From NCBI GenBank assembly GCA_016872875.1, contig VGYW01000001.1, forward strand, positions 1-64,000: 64,000 nucleotides of DNA, given 5' to 3'. A program made the translations under genes and the position numbers. The notes under the pieces are model-generated. The model was not told where the DNA came from. It made no database searches and was given only the letters and a program-made list of their open reading frames with translations. The stretch comes from Planctomycetota bacterium (GTDB lineage: Bacteria > Planctomycetota > PUPC01 > DSUN01). Positions 15,466 through 24,039 of this stretch are shown here, one piece after another. How positions within the stretch are numbered: position 1 is the first letter of the stretch; every line of letters starts with the position of its first letter.

Positions 15466-15693
15466 ATGAGGCCAGCGGTCTTGTCCAGGGTTCCCTCCGT
15501 GGAACCCCCTGTGATGGCGGAGAGCCCGAGGCCCAGCCGCCTGCGGGCGGCGCTCGCGGACCTCCGTTCGCTCACGAGCGAGCCGGAGGGGAGAGTGCCA
15601 GGCCGGGCCGCAGTGCCGGCGTACGGCGACGAAGCGCCGGCGCCCGTGAGCGCTCCGCGCGTCATCGAACGGCCAGTCGAGGGGATCGACTGA
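15466..15693 (+). CDS. Small proline/alanine-rich protein
   Basis: This is a 75-residue protein with AGAGAGGAG ahead of the ATG. It is rich in Pro, Ala, Arg and Glu (SVEPPVMAESPRPSRL) and probably disordered, apart from a helix RAALADLRSLTSE. It is in register with the operon, with gaps of 13 and 62 bases. No function is recognised; it could be a flexible adaptor. Confidence 0.55.
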   Translation: MRPAVLSRVPSVEPPVMAESPRPSRLRAALADLRSLTSEPEGRVPGRAAVPAYGDEAPAPVSAPRVIERPVEGID

Positions 15694-15755
15694 CCTGGCG
15701 GCCGGAAGGGGCGGGCCCGCGCCGCTCCCTCTCCGGCCGTGCCTGGAGACAACAG

Positions 15756-16166
15756 ATGAGAAAAGACGAAGTGCTGCGCCTCAGACAAGCCGCCGGAGGC
15801 GGGACCAGGCAGACCACCGTCCGCTACGTCGGGGGGCTGGCCTCCGACGGCGGTGTCGCCTTCGAGAAAGAGGAGGTCCAGCTCGAAGAAGACAATGGGT
15901 TACGGACGGTTGAGTGGATAGGAACCCGCTTCTGCGATTGCGGCACGATCATCGACGGCAAGGAGGCCGCCATCACAGGGCGCTGTTCCTATCCTGGCTG
16001 CACGGCATTGACCTGCTCAAAGTGCGTCAAGCGGTGCTGTGCGGATGGCGACGGGAGGACCTTCTGTCCGCGCCACGCTCGGACCTACGGCCACGGCGAC
16101 GGCAAGACCTACTGCTCTCGCCACTCGTGGCTCCGCTGGTGGCGCGCTTTCTGGGGGCTCGACTGA
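15756..16166 (+). CDS. Cys/His-rich zinc-finger protein
   Basis: This is a 136-residue protein. The N-terminal half is a small alpha+beta region. Residues 59-125 hold a dense metal-binding array: CDC, C-x4-C, CSKC, CC, CPRH and CSRH, ending in a Trp-rich tail (WLRWWRAFWGLD). The array could hold two or three zinc ions in a treble-clef or RING-like arrangement. In an operon with ThiF and next to a complete conjugation cassette, an E3-like role is tempting, but no canonical RING spacing is met. CTGGAGAC precedes the ATG, and the next gene begins two bases after the stop. Confidence 0.7.
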   Translation: MRKDEVLRLRQAAGGGTRQTTVRYVGGLASDGGVAFEKEEVQLEEDNGLRTVEWIGTRFCDCGTIIDGKEAAITGRCSYPGCTALTCSKCVKRCCADGDGRTFCPRHARTYGHGDGKTYCSRHSWLRWWRAFWGLD

Positions 16167-16167
16167 G

Positions 16168-16413
16168 ATGTCCATTCTGGCCTTTGCGGTCATTCTGCTC
16201 CTGCTCCTCGGGCCGTTGCGGCGCCTGTGCATGCGCAATGCCAGATTCGCCGTGCCGGCGATGCTCGGGGCCGTCGTGGGTTACTGCCTGGGGTTGCTGG
16301 CCCTTGCCGCCGGCCTGCCGTACCCATGGCTGCCGTGGGCGTGGGCCGCCCTCGCCGCGTTCTTTGTCGGGGAGGCAGGCTCCGAGTGGTTCCGCCGCGT
16401 CTTCCGCGAATGA
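16168..16413 (+). CDS. Small multi-pass membrane protein
   Basis: This is an 81-residue, very hydrophobic protein. Residues 2-15 (SILAFAVILLLLLG), 26-46 (AVPAMLGAVVGYCLGLLALAA) and 50-70 (PWLPWAWAALAAFFVGEAG) should span the membrane two or three times. It starts two bases after the zinc-finger gene. Its role is unknown; it may anchor the HerA-like ATPase encoded next. Confidence 0.65.
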   Translation: MSILAFAVILLLLLGPLRRLCMRNARFAVPAMLGAVVGYCLGLLALAAGLPYPWLPWAWAALAAFFVGEAGSEWFRRVFRE

Positions 16414-16423
16414 GGGGCATCCC

Positions 16424-18481
16424 ATGCCGGACGGTTTCGACAGGCTGGCTGATTTCCTCGGCCGAGACCACCGCTCGATAGCGGGGATCCTCTGGGCCGC
16501 ACAGCACAACTCCAAGATGAGGGGTGCCGCCTACTACGCACTCCGCAGGCGGTGCAAGCAAGAGACGGGCGTCAATCCCGACAACCTGCCGCCCTTCCCG
16601 CTCGTGAGGGAGCTGCCTGCCGGGGAACTTGTGGTTGGCAATGCGCTCAACGGGCAGATGCTCGGGCCGGTGTTCGCCCTGCCCATTTCGGACACCAAGG
16701 GACATTTCGGCGTCTTCGGCGCGACGGGGCAGGGGAAGTCGTTCCTGGCGAAACACCTCATCACTGAGTTCATCCGAGCGGGAGGGAGGGCGTGGGTGTT
16801 TGACACCGAAGGGGAACATGGCGACATCCTCTCCCTGCTCCCCGCGGAAGTGCTCGTTCCTGTCACGCCCGATGCCCTCCGTATTTCGCTCTTCGAACCG
16901 CCGCGCGATTCCATCGAGCCCAAGGTCTGGCTCGGGGAGATCGGGCTGCAACTCCGCGGCTCAACGTTCATACGCGACGGCGCCGAGAACCTGTTCGGCT
17001 CCTCGATGCTCAAGCTGTTCGAGCGCAAAGGCATCCTCACCGGCTCGCGCGCGTACCCCACCCTCGACGAAGCGTTCGCGCACTTCGCGGGCATGAGCTT
17101 TGGGCCGAAGAGCCGGAACGCAACCTGGCTCGAGAGCCTGACCAACAGGCTCACCATGCTGTCCAACGCGCTCGGCCCGACCTTCAGCGCGTCCACCTCG
17201 GGGGTCCTGCCGTTCCTCGCAAATCGGTCGGCCATCTTCCGCCTCAACGGTCTCCAAGGAGGAGTCGCCGTCCAGTTCTTCGCCGGTTTCCTCCTGGCGT
17301 GGCTTGCGGCCTACAAGGAAGGGGAGACAGAGCCGGCCATGCACATGGTCGTCATTGAGGAAGCGCACGTGCTCCTGCCCGACCGAAACCGCATGGACCT
17401 CGGGGAGGCCGTGCTTCCCGATCTCTTCCGGCGCGGCAGGAAACGTTCGATGATCCTTGCCATCCTCGACCAGGTCCCTGGCTTGCTGCCGCCCGCGGTC
17501 CTTGCGAATCTGGGGTGTTGCATCACGATGCGGATCACTGACCCGAAATCGCTCTGGACCATGGGCAACTCGATGGCGCTCACGCCCGAGCAGTCGGCCG
17601 TGCTGCCGGAACTCCAGGCGCGAGAAGCAGTGGTCCGCATCGCCGCACACCCTAAGCCATTCCTGGCGAGGATCCGTGACCTGTCCTTTGGGCCGAGACC
17701 TTCCGAAGCTGAGATGCGCCGCAGGGCCGAGGACGCTCTCGCCGGAGTGACGTGGACGCCCGGCATAATGCCGCCCAGCGCACGGCATGGCTCACCCACG
17801 GTTGCCGACGGGCCTGCCCAGCTCGGTGAACTTCCCGGCGACGCGCTGAAGGTCATGCTCGACATCTGCGCTCGCTCAGACCATTTCATTGACGAGCGAT
17901 GCGAAGAGACACAGCTTGACCGGAGCAGGGAGCTGCGGGCCAGGAAGATGCTCCTGGACAGGGGGCTCATTGAGGAGCTGAGCCAGACGATGGGGAAGCT
18001 CACCTTCTACCAGGTTACGCCCAAGGGTGAGGACTGGGCCCACCAGCACCGCGTCCACGTCAAGAAGTACAAGTCCGGGCCGGTTCACGAGGCCATCCTC
18101 ACCAAGGTTCAGCGCGCCCTCGGCATGGCGCTTCCAGGCGCCCGCTTCCAGCGTGGGAGTACGATCGGCTCCGAGATCGGCAAGGAGCCAGACCTCGCTC
18201 TGACCCTCAAAGAAGGACGCGCGATCTTGGTCGAGGTCTGCTGCCACAACGTGACCCGCCAGGTGGAGACCCTTCTCGAGGAAGCGGCGATCCAGGACGT
18301 AGATATGCTCGTCGCGGTCACGGCCGGCGTGGAGCTGCGCCGCAAGCTCCAGCAGGAGCTGGACAAGAAGGCGAAGGACAGCGGGCCTCGGCTCTTCACG
18401 AAGGGGACTGTGACCGTGATCAGCGCCCCAGACTGCTTAGAGCCGGGTTTTGACTGGGTCGACCTTCTGAGCCGGCCTTGA
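16424..18481 (+). CDS. HerA/VirB4-like ATPase with winged-helix and nuclease-like C-terminus
   Basis: This is a 685-residue protein. The RecA-type ATPase core runs from about 70 to 430, with Walker A GATGQGKS at 99-106, Walker B MVVIEEAH at 307-315, and LAILDQVPG as sensor strand, as in the HerA/FtsK/VirB4 clan of DNA pumps and helicases. Residues 460-560 look like one or two winged helices (SRELRARKMLLDRGLI). Residues 575-685 resemble a PD-(D/E)xK nuclease: Pro589-Asp590, then ILVEVCC, where Glu604 is present but the usual Lys is Cys606. It may therefore bind rather than cut DNA. No membrane segment is present, so it is cytoplasmic. HerA-like ATPases often partner nucleases in repair and defence. 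Confidence 0.85.
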   Translation: MPDGFDRLADFLGRDHRSIAGILWAAQHNSKMRGAAYYALRRRCKQETGVNPDNLPPFPLVRELPAGELVVGNALNGQMLGPVFALPISDTKGHFGVFGATGQGKSFLAKHLITEFIRAGGRAWVFDTEGEHGDILSLLPAEVLVPVTPDALRISLFEPPRDSIEPKVWLGEIGLQLRGSTFIRDGAENLFGSSMLKLFERKGILTGSRAYPTLDEAFAHFAGMSFGPKSRNATWLESLTNRLTMLSNALGPTFSASTSGVLPFLANRSAIFRLNGLQGGVAVQFFAGFLLAWLAAYKEGETEPAMHMVVIEEAHVLLPDRNRMDLGEAVLPDLFRRGRKRSMILAILDQVPGLLPPAVLANLGCCITMRITDPKSLWTMGNSMALTPEQSAVLPELQAREAVVRIAAHPKPFLARIRDLSFGPRPSEAEMRRRAEDALAGVTWTPGIMPPSARHGSPTVADGPAQLGELPGDALKVMLDICARSDHFIDERCEETQLDRSRELRARKMLLDRGLIEELSQTMGKLTFYQVTPKGEDWAHQHRVHVKKYKSGPVHEAILTKVQRALGMALPGARFQRGSTIGSEIGKEPDLALTLKEGRAILVEVCCHNVTRQVETLLEEAAIQDVDMLVAVTAGVELRRKLQQELDKKAKDSGPRLFTKGTVTVISAPDCLEPGFDWVDLLSRP

Positions 18482-18501
18482 CCGCATGACGGAGGTGTCC
18501 G

Positions 18502-19119
18502 ATGAACGATTGGCCTGAGGACCCGTTAGCGGAACCCCTGGACGACATCGCGAGGCTGCTCGATCAGCTTGAGGCGATCGAGGAGACGCGGATTGCGTTG
18601 GGCGACATACCTCTTGAGGAAATCGGGTTCCGGAATACCGGCGCTGCGCCGACAGCTTCACGGGCACAGGCCGCACCCGACAGCGACCGCTACCTCGACC
18701 CTCTCGCACGGCAACTGGGCGCTCTGGAGGACTACCAGGAGAGCCTGGTCCTGCCTCCGCCGCCAAAGTTTGAGGCCCCGAAGCCGTACAAGCCCGAGAG
18801 CCAGGCATACGGCTCGTTCCCGACGAAGCCGCCTGTGACACTCGACGAGGGCTTCAGCGGAGCGGGACGGAACTGGGCCGGGCCACGGATCGGGCCTCAT
18901 CCGGTGGGCAGGAGCGCAGGGGTCAGAGCATCGTTTGGCCACGACAGCCACAGCGGAGGCACCCAATCTGAGTTCTGGTGTCTCCGCCTCGGGGAGGCCG
19001 TCACCGGGCCTCATGCTGGCTGCGAAGCCTGCCAACGAGGCTGTCCATTTGCCGAGAGCACGGAAGACGAGGATGACGAGGAGGAGCAGGCCAACAGCAG
19101 AGGAGTTCCTATGGAGTGA
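18502..19119 (+). CDS. Hypothetical acidic protein with Cys motif
   Basis: This is a 205-residue protein with GGAGGTG before the ATG. The first 40 residues form an acidic helix (LDDIARLLDQLEAIEETR). The middle is Pro-rich and probably disordered. Near the C-terminus is CEACQRGC, followed by a run of Asp/Glu (STEDEDDEEEQ). No domain is recognised. A 104-base gap to the vWA gene follows, the largest inside the operon, and I see no promoter or terminator in it. Confidence 0.55.
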   Translation: MNDWPEDPLAEPLDDIARLLDQLEAIEETRIALGDIPLEEIGFRNTGAAPTASRAQAAPDSDRYLDPLARQLGALEDYQESLVLPPPPKFEAPKPYKPESQAYGSFPTKPPVTLDEGFSGAGRNWAGPRIGPHPVGRSAGVRASFGHDSHSGGTQSEFWCLRLGEAVTGPHAGCEACQRGCPFAESTEDEDDEEEQANSRGVPME

Positions 19120-19223
19120 ACCCCGTTTGATGGCTCCTGGCCCGCCCGCGTGCGTTGCACGGGCATGGCGTCCGGACAGAAGGCCAGGCATTGTGAGGCG
19201 ACCCAAGCCGAAGGAGTTTTCGC

Positions 19224-20036
19224 ATGCCGTACGAGAGGAAAATCAGCCGCGCACAGCCCGGCTGCGTCGTGATGGTCCTCGATGACAGCGGCTCAATGGG
19301 GGAGCCATTGCCCGGGACGTCGGACCCGAAGTACCAGTGGGTCGAACGGCTCCTCGGGTGCGTCCTCAAGGAGCTGCTCGCGCGGTCCACGGAGACGAAG
19401 GGCGACGCGGTCCTCATCAAGCCGCGCTACTTCGCCACCGTGTTCACCTACGGGAGTGCGCCCCAGCTCTGGGGCAGCGAGGGCATGGACATCCAGGCTG
19501 TCGTCGAGAAGTATACGCGCGAGGGGAACTCCTTGGGCCTCGGCGGGAAGTTGGGCGGCACCGACGCCGCGGCCGCGCTCCAGCAGGCGTTCAACTACCT
19601 CGAACGGGCGGTGGCCGACGAGCGGTTCAGCGCGTCCTTCCCCGCTATGCTTTTCCACCTCACGGACGGGATGAGCGCCACGGACCCGAGGCCCGTCGCC
19701 GAGCAGATCAAGCGGCTCGCCACTTCGGACGGGAACATCCTCGTGCTCAATTCCTTCATCGGGACGCAAACCAACCTGGCCTACACGGGTCCCGAGGATT
19801 TCCCCGGCTACGTCCAGGCCAACGAGGTGGGGCAGAGCGAGGACAACGTGCGGCTCTTCGAAATGAGCAGCGAAATCCCCGAAGTCATGCGGGCCAACCT
19901 CGTCCAGGACGGCATCTTCCCGAATCTCCGCGCAGGCGCCAGGCTCTTCTTCGACGTCCGTACGCGCGAGATGCTGAAGCACACGCTGGCGGTTGTCGGC
20001 TCGATCGGCTCCCGGGCCGACAGGATGGCGAAGTAA
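19224..20036 (+). CDS. TerY-like von Willebrand factor A protein
   Basis: This is a 270-residue vWA-domain protein. The metal-ion-dependent adhesion site is complete: Asp20, Ser22 and Ser24 in LDDSGSM, Thr113 in GGTD and Asp148 in LTDG. There is no signal peptide, so it is cytoplasmic. Together with the PP2C phosphatase and kinase genes that follow, it makes the vWA-PP2C-kinase triad known as TerY-P from tellurite-resistance and related stress operons. In that scheme phosphorylation of the vWA protein or its partner is added by the kinase and removed by the phosphatase. GAAGGAG precedes the ATG, and the PP2C gene begins two bases after the stop. Confidence 0.88.
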   Translation: MPYERKISRAQPGCVVMVLDDSGSMGEPLPGTSDPKYQWVERLLGCVLKELLARSTETKGDAVLIKPRYFATVFTYGSAPQLWGSEGMDIQAVVEKYTREGNSLGLGGKLGGTDAAAALQQAFNYLERAVADERFSASFPAMLFHLTDGMSATDPRPVAEQIKRLATSDGNILVLNSFIGTQTNLAYTGPEDFPGYVQANEVGQSEDNVRLFEMSSEIPEVMRANLVQDGIFPNLRAGARLFFDVRTREMLKHTLAVVGSIGSRADRMAK

Positions 20037-20037
20037 C

Positions 20038-21303
20038 ATGAATACTCGCGAGGAAGCGTTTCCCGGCCCGTGCGGTCACGACGCACTCGCCATCGTCTCT
20101 CCGGCCTGCCTGGGGAACGAGGAGAAGAACCAGGACCGGGTGTTCTGGTCGCCGGCCGTCGGCGTCGCCGCCGTGTGCGACGGGGTGACGACCTCCCCCT
20201 TCGCGGCGGAGGCGGCCGAGCTTGTGTCGAAGTCCAGCCCTCTGCTCTTCGGGGGCGAGCTCGAAGACCGCCTGCGGGTTCTGTGCGAGCTTCTCGTGGC
20301 CCGCCGCCTCGAAGCGCGGGGGGCCGGGATCAAGCCCTGCCTAGGCATGCCGGAGGCCATGCAGGAGATGCTGCGCGAGGTCGCCGAGGAGAAGATGGCC
20401 CGCGCGTTCCAGACGACGCTCGCCGCTGCCTGGTTCGTCCTTGGCGACGACGCGGTCTGCGTGACCGTGGTGCGGTGCGGGGACTCCGGCTTCTTCGCCT
20501 TCGGCTCGGACGGGACACTGCTGGTTTCGTCATTGCCGGATGCCTCCAAGCCCGTGGCTTCTGTCAGCGCCACCGGAGGCGGGGAGCAGCCGCCTCCCGC
20601 CTCCGGCCGCTTCCGCTTCGGGCCTGGCGACGAGCTTCACGCGAGAGTGCTCGGCACAGCCAGGGAGCTCCCGATCTTCGCGCAGAAAGCGGGCATGGCG
20701 GCCGGCAGCGGGGACGGCTGGCTCGTCTGCGCCCCCGTGGACCAGCTCACTTGCGCCGGATGCCCTGCCAATGGCGAGCACGCCGAAGGGCGCACCCTGC
20801 GCCTCGGCCCCGACGACCTGCTGCTCGTTCCGAAGTACCTCTGCGGCGCCCCGAACGGCGTGAAGCGACGGCGTTACGTGGACTTCCCTTTCTCCCGATC
20901 CGTCCGGGTCGTCTCGTCCTCGCCAAACGCCGGCCAGCCCACACGCTTTTCCGAGCGGGGCTCGACTACCGCGGTCCTCCCGGACAGTTGCTGCGCGGGC
21001 GGCTGGGTCAGCTTCCAGGACAGGTTCCCCGCCGACAGCCACTTCGTCCTGGCGAGCGATGGTTTCTACGGCGCCTTCGACGGGCCGGCGGAACTCTTGG
21101 CCTGGTTGAGACAGAACGAGGCCCGACTCATCGACGCGGAAGAGCGCGACAAGGCGCTCCACGACCTGCACGTCCGACTTCAGGCGAAGAGCGGAGACGA
21201 CGACATCTCTTTCGTCTGGGTCCGGCCAGGGTCCGCATTGACTGACGGGTCGAATTGCGGTTCTGCCGACGGTGAAGCAGGAGGAACGAGAAATGCCCGC
21301 TGA
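20038..21303 (+). CDS. PP2C-type protein phosphatase
   Basis: This is a 421-residue protein with the metal-binding landmarks of PP2C: NQDRV at 31-35, CDGV with Asp48, GDSGF, ASDGFYGAFD and a terminal DDISFV. It should dephosphorylate Ser/Thr residues using two metal ions. Between the GDSG and SDGF motifs is an insertion of roughly 150 residues with cysteines (TCAGC, LCG, CC), which could hold a small zinc-binding subdomain not seen in typical members. It starts just after the vWA stop and overlaps the kinase gene by 11 bases, so the three are surely made together. Confidence 0.88.
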   Translation: MNTREEAFPGPCGHDALAIVSPACLGNEEKNQDRVFWSPAVGVAAVCDGVTTSPFAAEAAELVSKSSPLLFGGELEDRLRVLCELLVARRLEARGAGIKPCLGMPEAMQEMLREVAEEKMARAFQTTLAAAWFVLGDDAVCVTVVRCGDSGFFAFGSDGTLLVSSLPDASKPVASVSATGGGEQPPPASGRFRFGPGDELHARVLGTARELPIFAQKAGMAAGSGDGWLVCAPVDQLTCAGCPANGEHAEGRTLRLGPDDLLLVPKYLCGAPNGVKRRRYVDFPFSRSVRVVSSSPNAGQPTRFSERGSTTAVLPDSCCAGGWVSFQDRFPADSHFVLASDGFYGAFDGPAELLAWLRQNEARLIDAEERDKALHDLHVRLQAKSGDDDISFVWVRPGSALTDGSNCGSADGEAGGTRNAR

Positions 21304-22441
21304 TGTGGTGGAGAGATGGCTGAGGAGCGGCGGCCCGGCCAATGTGGATGGGATTGCCCTGCGCCCGGTCGAGCACAAGGGGATGCCGGGCATGCCACTC
21401 TCGGTCCAGCGTGGGCAAGCTGAGGCCTTCTGCCTCGCGGGCAGCGACGGGAGCCGGTGGGTGCTCAAGAAGTTCCACCCGGGCCGCCGCCTGGACCGCT
21501 CCTATCTTGAGGGGGTCGCCACCGTCCTGCCAGACCACGGTGGCCTGCTCTCCGGGACCGATCGCAGCGTCCTGTCCGTCGCCTCTTTGCACAAGGAACA
21601 CGGCTTCTACTACACCCCCGACCTCGCTCGGTGGCTCCACGACACGGTGCTGATGCCACGGGTGAACGGGGTGGACTGGGCCACCATCGCCGATGGCGTT
21701 CGCGACGGGAGCATCAAGCTGGAGCGGCCCCACCGCCTCGCCCTCCTTCGTGGCCTCACGGACATCATCCTGCTGCTGGAGGAGCGGCAGTGTGCCCACC
21801 GCGACCTTTCCAGCGGAAACGTCTTCGTCAACTGCCAGGCCTGGATGGTCCTGCTGATCGACTTCGATAGCGTTTTCCACCCCGCGCTGGCGATGCCGAA
21901 TGCGACCACATGCGGGACGGAGGGATACACACCGCCCTACGCCTGGCAAGGAGGTGCACTGGACCCGCGGCAGACTTGGTGCCAGGGGGCAGACCGTTTC
22001 GCGCTGTGTGTCCTCTGCGTCGAGTTCCTCATTCTGGACGCTGGGGCGCCGCTTGCGGCTGAGGGAGGGATGTTCGAACAGGAGGAACTTCGCTCCCGCT
22101 CGGGAAGGGGCATCTCCCTTGCCCTCGCCGCCTTGAAGGCGAAATACCCCGCGGCCGGGCCATTGTTCGAGGCAGCCCTTCGCAGCACGAGCTTCCGGGA
22201 CTGCCCCTCGCCTAAGGACTGGGCACGCTTCTGCGACTCGACGCCCGGCGCCCCCATGAAGCCGCCGCGCCTCGACGAGCTGGAGAGCGTCTCCCCCGAC
22301 TTCTTCGACCAGCTTCTGGCGAAGGCCCGGCCGGCCGCTCCGCTCTGGCCGGCGCCGCGACTGGCTGACATGCCCGCTCCCACGCTTGAGCTGCCGCGGA
22401 AGAGGGTGCCAGTGGTTTCTCTGCCTCCAGACCCCTGGTGA
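21293..22441 (+). CDS. Eukaryotic-like protein kinase of the TerY-P type
   Basis: This is a 382-residue kinase-fold protein. Lys59/Lys60 in WVLKKF serve as the ATP-anchoring lysine, HRDLSSGN is the catalytic loop (His169-Asp171, Asn176), and IDFD at 189-192 replaces DFG with DFD. After the core, GTEGYTPP takes the place of the APE region. The C-terminal 60 residues are Pro-rich. It overlaps the phosphatase gene and is followed by a second kinase. In TerY-P systems the kinase and phosphatase act on a common target. ATG 21293 is preferred over an in-frame ATG at 21272, because GAGGAACGAG lies directly ahead. Confidence 0.87.
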   Translation: MPADVVERWLRSGGPANVDGIALRPVEHKGMPGMPLSVQRGQAEAFCLAGSDGSRWVLKKFHPGRRLDRSYLEGVATVLPDHGGLLSGTDRSVLSVASLHKEHGFYYTPDLARWLHDTVLMPRVNGVDWATIADGVRDGSIKLERPHRLALLRGLTDIILLLEERQCAHRDLSSGNVFVNCQAWMVLLIDFDSVFHPALAMPNATTCGTEGYTPPYAWQGGALDPRQTWCQGADRFALCVLCVEFLILDAGAPLAAEGGMFEQEELRSRSGRGISLALAALKAKYPAAGPLFEAALRSTSFRDCPSPKDWARFCDSTPGAPMKPPRLDELESVSPDFFDQLLAKARPAAPLWPAPRLADMPAPTLELPRKRVPVVSLPPDPW

Positions 22442-22464
22442 AAGTGAGAGCCAGGACGCACAGA

Positions 22465-24039
22465 ATGAATGCGACGAACTCGTATGCCGACATTGTAGAG
22501 CGATGGCTTGCCTCCAGGCTGACGGCGCGCATCTCGGGCCTCGACCTGCGGCCCCTCCCACACCCGGCGTTGCCCGACACGCCCTGGTACGTGGTCAAGG
22601 GCCAGGCGTCGGTTATTTTCCTCAAGCAGCATCCGCACAACAACGGCTGGCTGCTCAAGAAGTTCATCGAATCCCGCCGGCCGACCGACGAGTACCTGGC
22701 GGCCGTCCCCCGCTGCCTGCCCGGCGGCGCGGAGCTTTTCACCTGCACCCAGCGCCGTCTGCTCACCGCGAGGCACCTGGACTTGTGGAATTCCGGCTTC
22801 AGGGACAAGGCATTGTCCGCCTTGGTGGAGGGGACGATCCTCATGCCCAAGGTCACGGGCTCCTCGTGGGCCTCGGTGGCCGACGATCTCCGAGACGGGC
22901 ACGCTACGATGACCATCCGCCAACGGCTCGTGGTCAGCCTGAGCCTGACCGAGTGCGTCGGTCGGCTGGAAGCGGCGCACTGCAGCCACCGGGACTTCTC
23001 GGGCCTCAACGTGTTCGTAACCCCGGACGGCCGGGTCCACCTGATCGACTTCGATTCGTTCTACCACGCCGACCTGCCCTTCCAACCCAACACTACGGCG
23101 GGGACGCCCGGCTACATGGCCCCGTTCCTCCGGGGCCCCTCAGGCGGTTGGGATGCGTCGCGGTCTTGGTGCCCGTGCGCTGACCGGTTCGCCCTCGCCA
23201 TCCTGGTGGCGGAGTTCCTGCTCGTCGGTCCCGACACGCCGCCGCCGAGGGAGGATGGCTCCCTCTTCGCCCAGGCCGAGCTGGACCAGCCGGACGCAGG
23301 CTTTGTCCAAGAGCAGATCAAGGCATTAGAGAGGGTGTCGAGGGAGTGCGGCCTCCTGCTCAGGCGGTGCCTCGCGGCGACGACGTTCGAGGCCTGTCCT
23401 TCGCCGGCGGAATGGCAAAGCGCACTTCGGCACGCGTTGCGGGTCGAGACGGCACGCGAGAAGACCGAGCATCCCAGGGGGGCATTCGCCTGCCGGGTGA
23501 GGTACTTCTGCGCGGAATGCCAGCACCTGCTTTCGATCGATCTGGCGAGGTCGCGTGAGCTAGAAAGGCAGGGCAAGCCCGTCCTCTGCTCGTCCTGCCT
23601 CCAGGCAAAGCTCAGTGCCCAGTCCGCCGCACGCCTGGAGCGCGATTCGGCATACCCCGAGGTCAACTGCGAGCACTGCACGGCCGCCTTCAGGATGCCG
23701 CGCGCCAAGCTCGACCTGCTGCGGTCGCAGGGAAGGCCCATCCTGTGCGGTACGTGCCTGCCGAAGCAGATGCGCCTCTGGGAGGCGGAACGAGACCAGA
23801 AGGCCCGCGACTATCCGCAGGCGACTTGCGCACAGTGTGCAACGAGGTTCCGGATCCGAAGGGAGAAGCTCGAGGGCCTGACAGCCAAGGGGAGGCCAGT
23901 GCTTTGCCGCCGGTGCCTCGAAGCCGCCCTTTCCCCGGGTAGGCCCGCGCCACGCCCCATCGTGCCGGCCACGCTCGGCGCAGGAGGCAACCCGTCCCCC
24001 TTCTGGCAGGCTGTCCGATGGCTCATAGTGGCGCCATGA
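22465..24039 (+). CDS. Second protein kinase with three C-terminal zinc ribbons
   Basis: This is a 524-residue protein. The kinase core is paralogous to the preceding gene: LLKKF at 63-67, HRDFSGLN (175-182), IDFD (194-197), and GTPGYMAP in the activation region. From residue 349 three near-repeats of about 53 residues each carry two Cys pairs: C349/C352 with C375/C378, C402/C405 with C428/C431, and C455/C458 with C481/C484. They match a zinc-ribbon pattern with the common text GRPVLC or GKPVLC before the second pair. They may bind nucleic acid or the partner vWA protein. A GTG at 22438 overlapping the previous stop is an alternative start. The stop overlaps the reductase gene (ATGA). Confidence 0.87.
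   Translation: MNATNSYADIVERWLASRLTARISGLDLRPLPHPALPDTPWYVVKGQASVIFLKQHPHNNGWLLKKFIESRRPTDEYLAAVPRCLPGGAELFTCTQRRLLTARHLDLWNSGFRDKALSALVEGTILMPKVTGSSWASVADDLRDGHATMTIRQRLVVSLSLTECVGRLEAAHCSHRDFSGLNVFVTPDGRVHLIDFDSFYHADLPFQPNTTAGTPGYMAPFLRGPSGGWDASRSWCPCADRFALAILVAEFLLVGPDTPPPREDGSLFAQAELDQPDAGFVQEQIKALERVSRECGLLLRRCLAATTFEACPSPAEWQSALRHALRVETAREKTEHPRGAFACRVRYFCAECQHLLSIDLARSRELERQGKPVLCSSCLQAKLSAQSAARLERDSAYPEVNCEHCTAAFRMPRAKLDLLRSQGRPILCGTCLPKQMRLWEAERDQKARDYPQATCAQCATRFRIRREKLEGLTAKGRPVLCRRCLEAALSPGRPAPRPIVPATLGAGGNPSPFWQAVRWLIVAP

Noticed and set aside
19224..24039. Complete tellurite-resistance (Ter) operon
   Set aside because: The vWA, PP2C and kinase genes resemble the TerY-P part, but no TerD-, TerC- or TerB-like gene is present.
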